Origin: EX4572-165 sp002254885 | GTDB taxonomy: Archaea > Thermoplasmatota > E2 > DHVEG-1 | Length of the DNA: 64,000 bases | NCBI GenBank assembly: GCA_029939595.1 | Contig: JAOZSQ010000002.1 | Location: 1 to 64,000 of the forward strand | Direction: 5' to 3' | Shown here: positions 8,428 through 16,444 of the stretch, piece after piece | Numbering within the stretch: position 1 is the first letter of the stretch | How the letters are laid out: each line of letters opens with the position of its first letter | Made by a program: the position numbers and the translations under genes | Notes under the pieces: model-generated | Databases searched by the model: none | What the model was told of the DNA's origin: nothing | Seen by the model: the letters and a program-made list of their open reading frames with translations, nothing else

Positions 8428-9669
8428 TTAAAATATCATGTTTAAAGCTAAAAATATTACTATTGAGGTTCCAGCAGCAATTGGTAGTGTTAATAACCAT
8501 GAGGCAACAATTTTTTTGATAATGCCTAGATCTATTGCTTCTAGACCTCTTGCAAGTCCAACTCCAATAACTGCTCCTACAACAGTATGTGATGTGGATA
8601 TTGGTAAACCAAGTTTTGATGCTACAAGAACAGTTGTTGCAGCACCAAAATCAACTGAGAATCCACGAGTATTTGTAAGACTTGTTATCCTGCTTCCCAC
8701 TGTTTTCATCACTCTTTTTCCCCAGGTCATACATCCAATTCCAATTCCAATTCCTCCAAGGGTTAAAAGCCAGATTGGAACTTCAACTTGAGATCCAATT
8801 GAGAGTCCTTGTGCAAGGGGAATGATTGATGCAACAGGTCCAATTGCATTTGCTACATCATTAGCACCATGTGCAAATGCTACATAACATGAGGTTCCTA
8901 CCTGTAATTTTCTAAAGATTTTCTCAACAGTATCGTAATCCTCAGGTCCTCTTTCAGGTATTTTTCTTAAAAGAATAATTCCAATGAGTGCAACAATTAG
9001 AGCTGCAAGGACTGCATAAAGTAAACCTGCTGATTCTGAAATGCCGTAGTTTTCACCAAATGCAGTTTTAACAAATAATGACGATACAATAAGAAGAGCT
9101 GTAAAACCAAAAATGATTGGACCTACTATTTTTGCTGCTTTCACAGGGTTATCTTTTGAAAAAATTGTTATTGTAATGATTTTGAAGACTAAAAAAGCTA
9201 GTATGCAACCACTTAAAGGAGAAAGAATCCAACTTGCTACTACAGATCCAACTTTTCCCCATATGACTGTTTGAACACCACCGGCGATAAGACCAAATCC
9301 AATTAAAGCACCAATTATAGAATGTGTTGTTGAGATGGGCATTTCCTTCCATGTTGACAGTGTTACCCAAAAAGCAGCAGCCAGAAGACTTGCGATAAAT
9401 CCAATTAGTAAAATATGATTGCTGATACCTGCGGATTGTACATCTACAATTCCTTTTCTTACGGTATCAGTAACATGACCACCGACAAAAACTGCACCCA
9501 CTAGATTTAATACACCTGCAATTAGAACAGCTTGTTTAAAGGTGATTGCTTTTGCACCAACTGCTGTTGCCATGGAGTTAGCTACATCATTAGATCCGAT
9601 ACTCCATGCCATGTAAAAAGCAATCGCAGCTGAACCACCAATGATGAGCATTAACGAATAATCTACCAA
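8428..9669 (-). CDS. PiT family inorganic phosphate transporter
   Basis: A 413-residue polytopic membrane permease. It carries the two inverted PiT signatures, SNDVANSMATAVGAKAITFKQAV near the N-terminus and AHGANDVANAIGP in the second half, each followed by hydrophobic helices. PiT proteins take up phosphate (or metal phosphate) driven by cation symport. The start is TTG at 9669, supported by a GGAGG ribosome-binding site 6 nt upstream; no closer ATG fits. An A/T-rich TATA-like stretch lies at about 9715-9735. It is the first gene of a two-gene operon with the DUF47 protein. Confidence 0.93.
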   Translation of the reverse strand: MVDYSLMLIIGGSAAIAFYMAWSIGSNDVANSMATAVGAKAITFKQAVLIAGVLNLVGAVFVGGHVTDTVRKGIVDVQSAGISNHILLIGFIASLLAAAFWVTLSTWKEMPISTTHSIIGALIGFGLIAGGVQTVIWGKVGSVVASWILSPLSGCILAFLVFKIITITIFSKDNPVKAAKIVGPIIFGFTALLIVSSLFVKTAFGENYGISESAGLLYAVLAALIVALIGIILLRKIPERGPEDYDTVEKIFRKLQVGTSCYVAFAHGANDVANAIGPVASIIPLAQGLSIGSQVEVPIWLLTLGGIGIGIGCMTWGKRVMKTVGSRITSLTNTRGFSVDFGAATTVLVASKLGLPISTSHTVVGAVIGVGLARGLEAIDLGIIKKIVASWLLTLPIAAGTSIVIFLALNMIF

Positions 9670-9817
9670 GGTTTTCCTCCAAAGTCAATCCTTAGCATTG
9701 GTAAACAAAGAACAATATTTAAAATTATCACACATATAAACAAAATAATTTTTGTGATTCACATGTATAAACGAAGTTGTATTGCATGCTTGAAAAATGA
9801 CAAAATGACACAAAAGA

Positions 9818-9825
9818 TTTAAATA
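9818..9825 (+). promoter_or_regulatory. TATA box for the candidate ncRNA
   Basis: TTTAAATA centred 26-27 nt before the first base of the predicted stem at 9848-9850, the standard archaeal spacing. No protein gene follows on this strand for over 1.5 kb, which supports an RNA gene. Confidence 0.5.
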
Positions 9826-9847
9826 AGTTAAATGTGAAAGTATAACA

Positions 9848-9921
9848 GCGAGGATCCTGGGAAAAAACCTTTTTTCCTTCCATCTTCACTATCCTACCAG
9901 GCTCCTCCCATCTCTCTCTAA
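9848..9921 (+). ncRNA. candidate small structured RNA with own TATA box
   Basis: A short GC-richer island in an AT-rich gap. The arms GAGGATCCTGG (9850-9860) and CCAGGCTCCTC (9897-9907) pair at 10 of 11 positions. Inside, AAAAAACC/TTTTTT gives a second potential hairpin. A TATA-like TTTAAATA at 9818-9825 places transcription start about 26 nt downstream, at the foot of the stem. Pyrimidine-rich sequence follows the 3-prime arm. It does not match tRNA, 5S, box C/D or SRP patterns that I can recognise. An alternative is an element on the other strand upstream of the phosphate transporter, though that gene has its own nearer TATA box. Confidence 0.5.
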
Positions 9922-9974
9922 ACTTTTATCATCTAATGAAAATTATTAGTAGAAAAAAGAATGGAAAAGAGATA

Positions 9975-10343
9975 TTAAGAATATGTTCCACGTAATTTTC
10001 TTCGATCAATCTTAACATCACTAGGTGAAACAATCATTAAATTATTTCCAATACCTGCAATATCGCCATTAATTTCCTTAACTATTTCTTTTAAATCATT
10101 TGTCACTCTTTTCAATATGACTTCTTCTTCGGCTATTTGTGAAAAATCTAATAGAAGAACATTTCCTCCATAGACATAATCTGTGAAGTTTTTTAGATCC
10201 TCATAGCGTTGAATTTCACCGACTCTAACATGCATCTTTGCAGGAACATTTTGACTTGTGCTTTCCATATATTTTTCCAAATCAATGTAACCACCTACAT
10301 CGCCAGGACGTTTCTCACCGAAAATTTTGTTAACAAATCCCAT
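9975..10343 (-). CDS. sepF: SepF-like cell division protein
   Basis: A 122-residue protein of the DUF552/SepF family, the membrane anchor for FtsZ in many archaea. An N-terminal amphipathic helix (MGFVNKIFGEK) is followed by the compact SepF domain with LLLDFSQI and GDIAGIGNNLMIVSPSDVKIDR, both characteristic. The frame opens at TTG 10349, but ATG 10343 is preferred because a GGAGTGTGAG ribosome-binding match stands just upstream. A TATA box (rc of 10395-10402) lies at suitable distance. It is transcribed alone. FtsZ is not in the window. Confidence 0.9.
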   Translation of the reverse strand: MGFVNKIFGEKRPGDVGGYIDLEKYMESTSQNVPAKMHVRVGEIQRYEDLKNFTDYVYGGNVLLLDFSQIAEEEVILKRVTNDLKEIVKEINGDIAGIGNNLMIVSPSDVKIDRRKLRGTYS

Positions 10344-10394
10344 ATTCAACTCACACTCCAGAATAAATCCAGATATATGAATACATGATGTACC

Positions 10395-10402
10395 TTATAA
10401 AC
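10395..10402 (-). promoter_or_regulatory. TATA box of sepF
   Basis: TTTATAAG on the minus strand, about 52-60 nt before the sepF ATG, implying a leader of about 25-30 nt that holds the GGAGTGTGAG ribosome-binding site. Confidence 0.5.
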
Positions 10403-10451
10403 GTTTTTCTTAGATATTACTCTGAAAAATAAAAATATAAAAAAAGTATAA

Positions 10452-10805
10452 TTAATCGACAATCGTAAAATCCTTTGCAAATCCATAAACATATGATATC
10501 ATACCAAAAGGACCTGGTGTATAAGTCAAGAAAAATGGTGTTTTTGTTAAAGAAATCTCTGTAAGACCTCTAACAATCCCTGCTTTTTTAATAAGTAAAC
10601 CTGATTGAAAATAAAAAAGATAGAGGGCATTTGCTGTGAGAGTATCATTTGTTTCATGAGGATTTATAATAGTACCAATAATAAGTGTGCTATCAAAAAT
10701 ACCTGACTGTGAAATGGGGGCCTCATCAGTTGATTCTGATTGTACAATAACTGTTGAGAGAAATACAAGCATACACACTATTCCAAATGAAATTTCTTTT
10801 CTCAT
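10452..10805 (-). CDS. small secreted protein of unknown function
   Basis: A 117-residue protein with a clear signal peptide (basic MRKE, hydrophobic ISFGIVCMLVFLSTVIV, then polar QSESTDEAP). The mature part is beta-predicted and ends FTIVD. No cysteines or known motif are seen in the mature region. It is flanked by sepF downstream and the PUA-domain gene upstream, both on the same strand but separated by gaps of over 75 nt, so it is probably its own transcript. I do not recognise the family. Confidence 0.65.
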   Translation of the reverse strand: MRKEISFGIVCMLVFLSTVIVQSESTDEAPISQSGIFDSTLIIGTIINPHETNDTLTANALYLFYFQSGLLIKKAGIVRGLTEISLTKTPFFLTYTPGPFGMISYVYGFAKDFTIVD

Positions 10806-10883
10806 GAGATATTCCTCAAATATAATATATTAATTATAATATCATAGATTATAAATGTTTTCATGTGGTTCAATGGATATTGA

Positions 10884-11375
10884 TTAAATTAATGATATCA
10901 TATTCCAAAGAGGGTCTCCAATATAATGAACCATGAACACTGCTTTCCCCTTAGAACTAGTTATCATCTCTGACCCCTCCATCACAGCAATCCCAACGGC
11001 AAGAGCTTTCTTATGTGTCTCATCACATATCCAAACTACATCATCAACAGAGATATTTTTATCTGCATCAACAATGCCTGGAGCCATTACATCAGCACCA
11101 TTTGTAACAAATTTAACGGCACCCATATCAACAGTTACAAAACGATTAGATGGGTTAAAATGCATCAGCCCCTTTATTGTATAAAAAAGTTGATTATCTT
11201 TTCTAAAAAAACAAGGAACGCCATCAAGGAAAATAAGCTCAAAATCATCGATTACACCTGTTTCAGCTGAACTGAAAGATGATTCTATGTTTATATTTAG
11301 ATTTCTATAAATCTCATTGAAAAGCTTTTGTATATCTTTATTTTTCAAACGATGTTTATTTTTGATTTTAACCAT
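10884..11375 (-). CDS. PUA-domain RNA-binding protein (MCT-1/Tma20-like)
   Basis: A 163-residue protein. The N-terminal half (MVKIKNKHRLKNKDIQKLF and so on) resembles the pre-PUA part of archaeal relatives of MCT-1/Tma20. The C-terminal 75 residues form a PUA domain with VTNGADVMAPGIVDADKNISVDDVVWICDE and AVGIAVMEGSEM. PUA domains bind structured RNA; in this family the protein is thought to act at the ribosome. The frame continues upstream to 11405, but ATG 11375 begins the conserved basic segment. It is divergent from the lsm-rpl37e operon, fitting a translation-related neighbourhood. Confidence 0.8.
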   Translation of the reverse strand: MVKIKNKHRLKNKDIQKLFNEIYRNLNINIESSFSSAETGVIDDFELIFLDGVPCFFRKDNQLFYTIKGLMHFNPSNRFVTVDMGAVKFVTNGADVMAPGIVDADKNISVDDVVWICDETHKKALAVGIAVMEGSEMITSSKGKAVFMVHYIGDPLWNMISLI

Positions 11376-11490
11376 ATTGCTCTTCAAACAAATGTTATAA
11401 AACATCAGGTTCTTAATGATTTACAATAAATGATACGTTTCATGATGAATCATCTCATTGATTAATTTAAAAAAAAACGAACCCAAAACC

Positions 11491-11498
11491 CTTATAAA
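11491..11498 (+). promoter_or_regulatory. TATA box of the lsm-rpl37e operon
   Basis: CTTATAAA about 35-42 nt before the lsm ATG. Start of transcription would fall near 11520, giving a leader of about 12 nt with a weak GTGA ribosome-binding match. Confidence 0.5.
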
Positions 11499-11532
11499 CA
11501 AAAGACTTATTCGCACTCAGAAGTGAAGTATC

Positions 11533-11751
11533 ATGGAAAAACCCTTAAAGATTTTACATGGATCATTAAACAACCGAGTTATTGTTGAACTACGATCTGG
11601 ACGTTCATACAATGGAACACTTGATGGATATGATGTTCCTCATATGAATCTAGTACTAAAAAATGCAGAAGAAATACTCAGAGGAGAATCAAAAGGGAAA
11701 CATAATACCATTATTCTTCGAGGGGACAATATTATATATGTCTCACCTTAA
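11533..11751 (+). CDS. Sm-like archaeal RNA-binding protein (Lsm/SmAP)
   Basis: A 72-residue protein covering a full Sm fold. The Sm1 motif is LNNRVIVELRSGRSYNGTLDGYDVPHMNLVL and the Sm2 motif is IILRGDNIIYVSP. Archaeal Lsm proteins form heptameric rings that bind U-rich RNA. It is directly upstream of rpl37e, an arrangement widely conserved in archaea, and both are probably cotranscribed from the TATA box at 11491. Confidence 0.95.
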   Translation: MEKPLKILHGSLNNRVIVELRSGRSYNGTLDGYDVPHMNLVLKNAEEILRGESKGKHNTIILRGDNIIYVSP

Positions 11752-11790
11752 TACGGATAAAAAATATTACAATTAGGAGTAACGTGATCT

Positions 11791-11952
11791 ATGTCAAAGG
11801 GAACCCCATCAAGCTCTGGAAATAAAAAAACACATACTGCCTGCAGACGATGTGGAAAAAAATCATTTCACATGCAAAAACGCGCCTGTGCATCATGTGG
11901 ATTTGGAAACACCGCAAAAATTCGAAAATACAACTGGTCAAAACAACATTAG
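11791..11952 (+). CDS. rpl37e: large ribosomal subunit protein eL37 (L37e)
   Basis: A 53-residue basic zinc-ribbon ribosomal protein. The translation starts MSKGTPSSSGNKKTHTACRRCGKKSFH and has the two CxxC pairs (CRRC and CASC) that bind zinc, followed by FGNTAKIRKYNW, the hallmark of L37e. The start ATG is at 11791, with AGGAG about 12 nt upstream. It lies 39 nt after lsm. Confidence 0.97.
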   Translation: MSKGTPSSSGNKKTHTACRRCGKKSFHMQKRACASCGFGNTAKIRKYNWSKQH

Positions 11953-12018
11953 TTTTATTTTCCATTTATTAAATGAACATATTGAATTAATTGGAAACAT
12001 ACTTATTTTTTATACATT

Positions 12019-13377
12019 TTAGGTTAAAAAGACATTGTTATTCATTTTAAACAATGAATTATGGTAATTTATAACATTTTGTGAGGAATCCATTGAAACT
12101 CCTCCTTCTTTAAATAATGAATATAGTAGAGCTTGTACTGCAATATTTCCAATTGTTGACATTGATGTATAAGCAGGGTTTCCATTTGCAAAATAAATCA
12201 AACCAATATCTTCTGATGGCATATAGAGCATCCATGTATCAACACCCATGATATCTCCTCCATGGCCCATTGCAGTTTGAGTTTTACTAATGGGATACCC
12301 CATCCATGCAAGACCATATCTAAGTGCATTATCGTCTTGGAGATCATGCATCAGGTCAACTGTCTCTTTTTCTAGGATACGAGTGTTTTGGTAAACACCA
12401 TCATTCATATGGGCAATTAGAAAATGAGAAAGATCATTAATTGTTGTATACAGACCGCCTGCGGGGTAACATCGAATTTTCCAGTGTGACTGTGGAGGGA
12501 ATAAATCTCCATAAAGAAATGAGAGCTCATTAATCTGATAATATTTACCATAAACCGACAGGTAGGGAATTGCAACGTTTTCAATGTCTAATGTTGAAAG
12601 ATTAAAGCTAGTGTTATGCATGTTTAATGGATCAAAAATATATTCTTGGCAATATGGCAAGAATTTTTCTCCCGAAATTATTTCTGTTAGATATGATATC
12701 AGATCAAAACCAACATTAGCATACATTGCCTGCTCTCCCGGTTTATAGATATTGCTCCATACATCTTCATGGTAATATTTACCACCAGGAACCAAGAATT
12801 CCTCAAGGAATGGTTCAGGGAAATAATCAAAAGGTGGATCCTCTGAATTATTCATCCAATAATACACATCTCTTGTATTCATATTAAGACTTGAAGTATG
12901 AGATAGAAGCATACGAAATGATATAGGATCATCAGGGAAATGAGGGTTTCGAAGATCAAAAGGTAAATAATTATTTACATCCTCCCCTAGATCAAATAAA
13001 CCTTTTTCATATTGTTGCATTAAGGCAGTTCCAACAATTGTTTTTGTAATCGATGCAATTAGATAAATCGTATCAGGCGTGGGTTCTTTTTTCTCTGAAA
13101 GATCATAAAAACCATATCCCTTAGACCAAACAATCTCATTATCATTAATGATACATGCTGAAATAGATGGAAACCTTGCAAGCTTCATAAAAAAAGAGAT
13201 TTTTTGATCAAAAAGAGCATTATTTAAGCTTATTTTTAAGTCAGTAGTTTTTGTGTTAAAAATATCTTTTGTTTCTTCTATATTATCTGCATTTGATAAA
13301 GGAGAAAGAATGCTTATGTTACAAAAAATAAAAAGGATGGAAAAAACAAAAATTTTTTTCATTAATCTTTTATCCAT
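12019..13377 (-). CDS. secreted serine beta-lactamase-like hydrolase (class C/PBP4 fold)
   Basis: A 452-residue secreted enzyme of the beta-lactamase/penicillin-binding-protein superfamily. A signal peptide (about 1-30) is followed by catalytic SITK (Ser109/Lys112), YAN (Tyr219-Asn221) and an HGG triad (372-374) replacing KTG, so the three active-site motifs are present. In archaea lacking murein this family usually acts as an esterase or D-aminopeptidase; the substrate cannot be told here. It starts 27 nt after the stop of a C25 peptidase on the same strand, so the two may be cotranscribed and serve peptide breakdown. Confidence 0.88.
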   Translation of the reverse strand: MDKRLMKKIFVFSILFIFCNISILSPLSNADNIEETKDIFNTKTTDLKISLNNALFDQKISFFMKLARFPSISACIINDNEIVWSKGYGFYDLSEKKEPTPDTIYLIASITKTIVGTALMQQYEKGLFDLGEDVNNYLPFDLRNPHFPDDPISFRMLLSHTSSLNMNTRDVYYWMNNSEDPPFDYFPEPFLEEFLVPGGKYYHEDVWSNIYKPGEQAMYANVGFDLISYLTEIISGEKFLPYCQEYIFDPLNMHNTSFNLSTLDIENVAIPYLSVYGKYYQINELSFLYGDLFPPQSHWKIRCYPAGGLYTTINDLSHFLIAHMNDGVYQNTRILEKETVDLMHDLQDDNALRYGLAWMGYPISKTQTAMGHGGDIMGVDTWMLYMPSEDIGLIYFANGNPAYTSMSTIGNIAVQALLYSLFKEGGVSMDSSQNVINYHNSLFKMNNNVFLT

Positions 13378-13404
13378 AACACATCAACATTCTAAAAAAA
13401 CTGC

Positions 13405-14835
13405 TTAATATCCTCCAATCATTAAACTAGGATCTCCCATCATAATATATGATTGTAGTACCTGTACATCCACCCATGTATCTCTAAGGATCGTATCATC
13501 TGTTGCATGCCAATCAACAGGATATGTATCTAAATACCAATTCATCGCTTGTTTTAAGACATCTCCTGCATGATCAGTACCTAGCGTCCCATATTGATGA
13601 AACAGTTCCCTTTCAAATTCATTGATACCACCTGCAAAACTTGTTTTATCTTCTTGGGTGTGACCAAGAGCAGTTGTTCCATAGGTGACAATTGATCCAC
13701 CTTGCGGGTTTTTTGTCATAAGCCAACCCCAACCATTAGGGATCCATTCATATCGGTAAATTAATTTTTCTGTTAAAAAACCTAGGCCATGTTCCATGAA
13801 ACCTGCTAAAAGTTTATCTAAACCTACATCAAATTGACAGTTATGACATCCACTTACAATACATATTGAATAAAGCTCTGAATTTGAGAGTTTTTTTATG
13901 TCTTTTGTGTTCAATCCATCTATAAATTCATGGTCATTGGGTTTATGAGTCCCCCATGATTTAGGGCTTCCATGTCCAACGAAATATACAAATCCATAAC
14001 CTTTGTTGAATTCATTAATGACATCATTAGGCTCTGAAAATCCGTCTTCTGATAAATACATCCTGGTAGGGGTAAAACCAGTCATGTTTTCAATAGCATA
14101 TTCAGCAAATATCTCGCCTTCATATCCTTTCCATAATGGATTTAGGCTTTCAAGATATGTGTCTCCTGCAATGTTAAGAAAAGTATTAAATCGATCTATA
14201 TTTTTTGTCTCAGTCTCATAATGTATAATTTTATTAACCATTATTTCGACTTCATTTATGTTTCGACATGGAATCCTTCCAAGGGAGATATCTGGACATA
14301 AGTCAATGTCCTGATCATCTGGAATTTCTCCTTCGATCCATTCACCATATCGTCCATCTCGGTCTGAATCCCAACTGGAAAACTTACCGCATGAATCATA
14401 GATATCTGCAAAATAAAGATCACTGACATAATGTGGTTCCCATCCATTGTTCATGTCTACATAACGAACAGGTAGATGCCAAGATCCTCTTTGTCCTTGT
14501 TTACCACCGACTAGTAATACATAAGAAATATCGTTATATTCTATTGCAGATTTGATATAATACTTCATTTTTTCAGCATCATCCCTACCCATTGCAGTAT
14601 CAGGATGAGCAAGAATGGTTTCAAGAGTAACCATCATTGTTTCAATCCCAAATTGTTCTTTATGTTCTACAAGTGGCTGAAGTGTTTGTTCAAAATCAGC
14701 AGGAGTGATGATCAATAAATCTTTCAGTTCAATTGTAGTTGTTTCTGCTTTAAAAACTGATCCTGTAAGGCTCCCAGTCATTAATAGGACAATTGTGAAA
14801 CAGGATGTCAATCCGATGAATGTTCTATTTTTCAT
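13405..14835 (-). CDS. secreted C25 family (gingipain-like) cysteine peptidase
   Basis: A 476-residue extracellular peptidase. A signal peptide occupies about 1-30. The C25 caspase-like domain contains the catalytic pair: His288 in YFVGHGSPKSWGTH and Cys330 in VSGCHNCQFD. LLVGG, the MVNKIIHYET stretch and the terminal MGDPSLMIGGY are shared with the next gene upstream. No long propeptide or PKD domain is present, unlike the larger C25 proteins in the window. Gingipain-type enzymes cut after Arg or Lys; specificity here is unknown. AAGGGG precedes the ATG. Confidence 0.9.
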   Translation of the reverse strand: MKNRTFIGLTSCFTIVLLMTGSLTGSVFKAETTTIELKDLLIITPADFEQTLQPLVEHKEQFGIETMMVTLETILAHPDTAMGRDDAEKMKYYIKSAIEYNDISYVLLVGGKQGQRGSWHLPVRYVDMNNGWEPHYVSDLYFADIYDSCGKFSSWDSDRDGRYGEWIEGEIPDDQDIDLCPDISLGRIPCRNINEVEIMVNKIIHYETETKNIDRFNTFLNIAGDTYLESLNPLWKGYEGEIFAEYAIENMTGFTPTRMYLSEDGFSEPNDVINEFNKGYGFVYFVGHGSPKSWGTHKPNDHEFIDGLNTKDIKKLSNSELYSICIVSGCHNCQFDVGLDKLLAGFMEHGLGFLTEKLIYRYEWIPNGWGWLMTKNPQGGSIVTYGTTALGHTQEDKTSFAGGINEFERELFHQYGTLGTDHAGDVLKQAMNWYLDTYPVDWHATDDTILRDTWVDVQVLQSYIMMGDPSLMIGGY

Positions 14836-14940
14836 ATATAATTCCCCTTATATTATTGAATGTAATTTAACCTTAATAAAGATTTACAAATAAAAATAGG
14901 ACGAAACGTAATTAATATCTAAGGGCATTTGAGTTTTGAT

Positions 14941-16374
14941 TTAAGGATATCCACCGATACGAAGACTTGGATCACCAAACAAGGTCCATTCAGAAGGAGT
15001 TTTTGCATCAATTGATGCATCAGACCCTGCGGGCTGATTCCAATCAATAGGATACTCCTCAATATAATTAGAAACAGATTGCATCCATACATCACCCAGA
15101 CATTCATGACGTTCGTTGCCATATTCAACAAAGAACTGAATATCCATAAAATCTCCTGCCCCATCCATAGAATCCTTGTCTTCCTTGCTCATCCCCAGAC
15201 CCGTGTTTGATATTGTTGCAATACTGCCTCCAAAAGGATGACTTGTTAACTTCCATGCCCAACATTCCCTGCCCCATTCACCATAATTCACAGGTTCATC
15301 ACTTAAATGAAGATCAAAAAGAACTCGATGAAGAAACTTAATTGGTTCAACATCAAATTGTCCATTATGGCAGGCAGGAGCAACAACTATAGGAAGTTTA
15401 TATCCATTCATCAAAAAGTTCATATGATAATTTTTCAAGCCCCATATTGTCGGATCATCAGGACCTGCATTTGGACCATGAGTACCCCAAGCAATAGGTG
15501 ATGCATGACCATCAAAATGCATAAACCCACAACCTTTATTAATCGTTTTAATAACATCTATTGGACCATTAAACTCTCCATTTGACGTCCAAAGTCTAAT
15601 AGGAGTAAATCCAGTCATGTTTTCAATGGAGCGCTCAGTGTTTTCCTCACCTTCAAATGGATCTGTATTAAATTCATACTCACCTGGTGGATAGGTATCT
15701 CCTGCAACACAAACAAAACGATTGAACCATTCCTCACCATAAGTATTTGTTTCATAATGAATGATTTTATTGACCATAGTTTTTACTTCAAAGCTGTTTC
15801 TGCAGGCAAGCCTGCCAAGGGCAACTTCTGGAAAAAGATCAATATCAGTGTCTTGTGCATGTGAACCATACCATTCACCAAAAACATTATTGTTATTACT
15901 ATTCCAATCAGAAAAACCACCTGAATCATCATAAATATCAGCATAATAAAGCTCAGATATATAACGGGGTTCATAATAATCCGAAGGCTCATTACTGTAA
16001 ATATATCGAATAGGCATTAATCTAAAATCACCTACCAATAATACGAAATGTACATCCCAATAATCATAAGCATATTTAATGAAATATTTGATTTTTTCAG
16101 GGTTATCACGACCATGCCAAAACATCTCATCATAAACTGTTGAAAGTGAGACTAATTTTGTATTCAAACCCATCTGCTCTTTATGTTCTACAAGTGGCAA
16201 TAAAAGATCATGAAAACTGTCGGGGGTGAGGATTAGAAGATCATAGATTGAATCTTGATTAGTAGAAGGTTTTGATATTGTAGAGGGAAGAGAGGTATAC
16301 AAAAGTATGAAAATAATTCCCAATATTATGATTTTTTTATTTACTGCTTTTCTTAAAATATAGGCCCCATTCAT
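14941..16374 (-). CDS. secreted C25 family (gingipain-like) cysteine peptidase, paralogue
   Basis: A 477-residue paralogue of the gene just downstream, sharing the order and wording of almost every conserved block (TPxxFxxxLxPLVEHKEQ, GRDxxEKxKY, DIDLxPxxxLGR, NMTGFTP). The catalytic His is in HFDGHASPIAWGTH (about 290) and the Cys in APACHNGQFD (about 335); the end is FGDPSLRIGGYP. The frame is open to 16461, but that would overlap the previous gene. The ATG at 16374 places a basic MNGAYILRKAVNKK segment directly before the hydrophobic signal. Tandem duplication with the downstream gene is evident. Confidence 0.9.
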   Translation of the reverse strand: MNGAYILRKAVNKKIIILGIIFILLYTSLPSTISKPSTNQDSIYDLLILTPDSFHDLLLPLVEHKEQMGLNTKLVSLSTVYDEMFWHGRDNPEKIKYFIKYAYDYWDVHFVLLVGDFRLMPIRYIYSNEPSDYYEPRYISELYYADIYDDSGGFSDWNSNNNNVFGEWYGSHAQDTDIDLFPEVALGRLACRNSFEVKTMVNKIIHYETNTYGEEWFNRFVCVAGDTYPPGEYEFNTDPFEGEENTERSIENMTGFTPIRLWTSNGEFNGPIDVIKTINKGCGFMHFDGHASPIAWGTHGPNAGPDDPTIWGLKNYHMNFLMNGYKLPIVVAPACHNGQFDVEPIKFLHRVLFDLHLSDEPVNYGEWGRECWAWKLTSHPFGGSIATISNTGLGMSKEDKDSMDGAGDFMDIQFFVEYGNERHECLGDVWMQSVSNYIEEYPIDWNQPAGSDASIDAKTPSEWTLFGDPSLRIGGYP

Positions 16375-16444
16375 ATAGTACATAATATATTCATTATCCT
16401 TAATAAAATATACGGAAATTTTTATATCTGAATATTTGATTTTT

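Noticed and set aside
9848..9921. Candidate ncRNA as tRNA, box C/D RNA or SRP RNA
   Set aside because: No TTCGA T-loop, no C/D box motifs and no SRP signature; too short for RNase P or SRP RNA.
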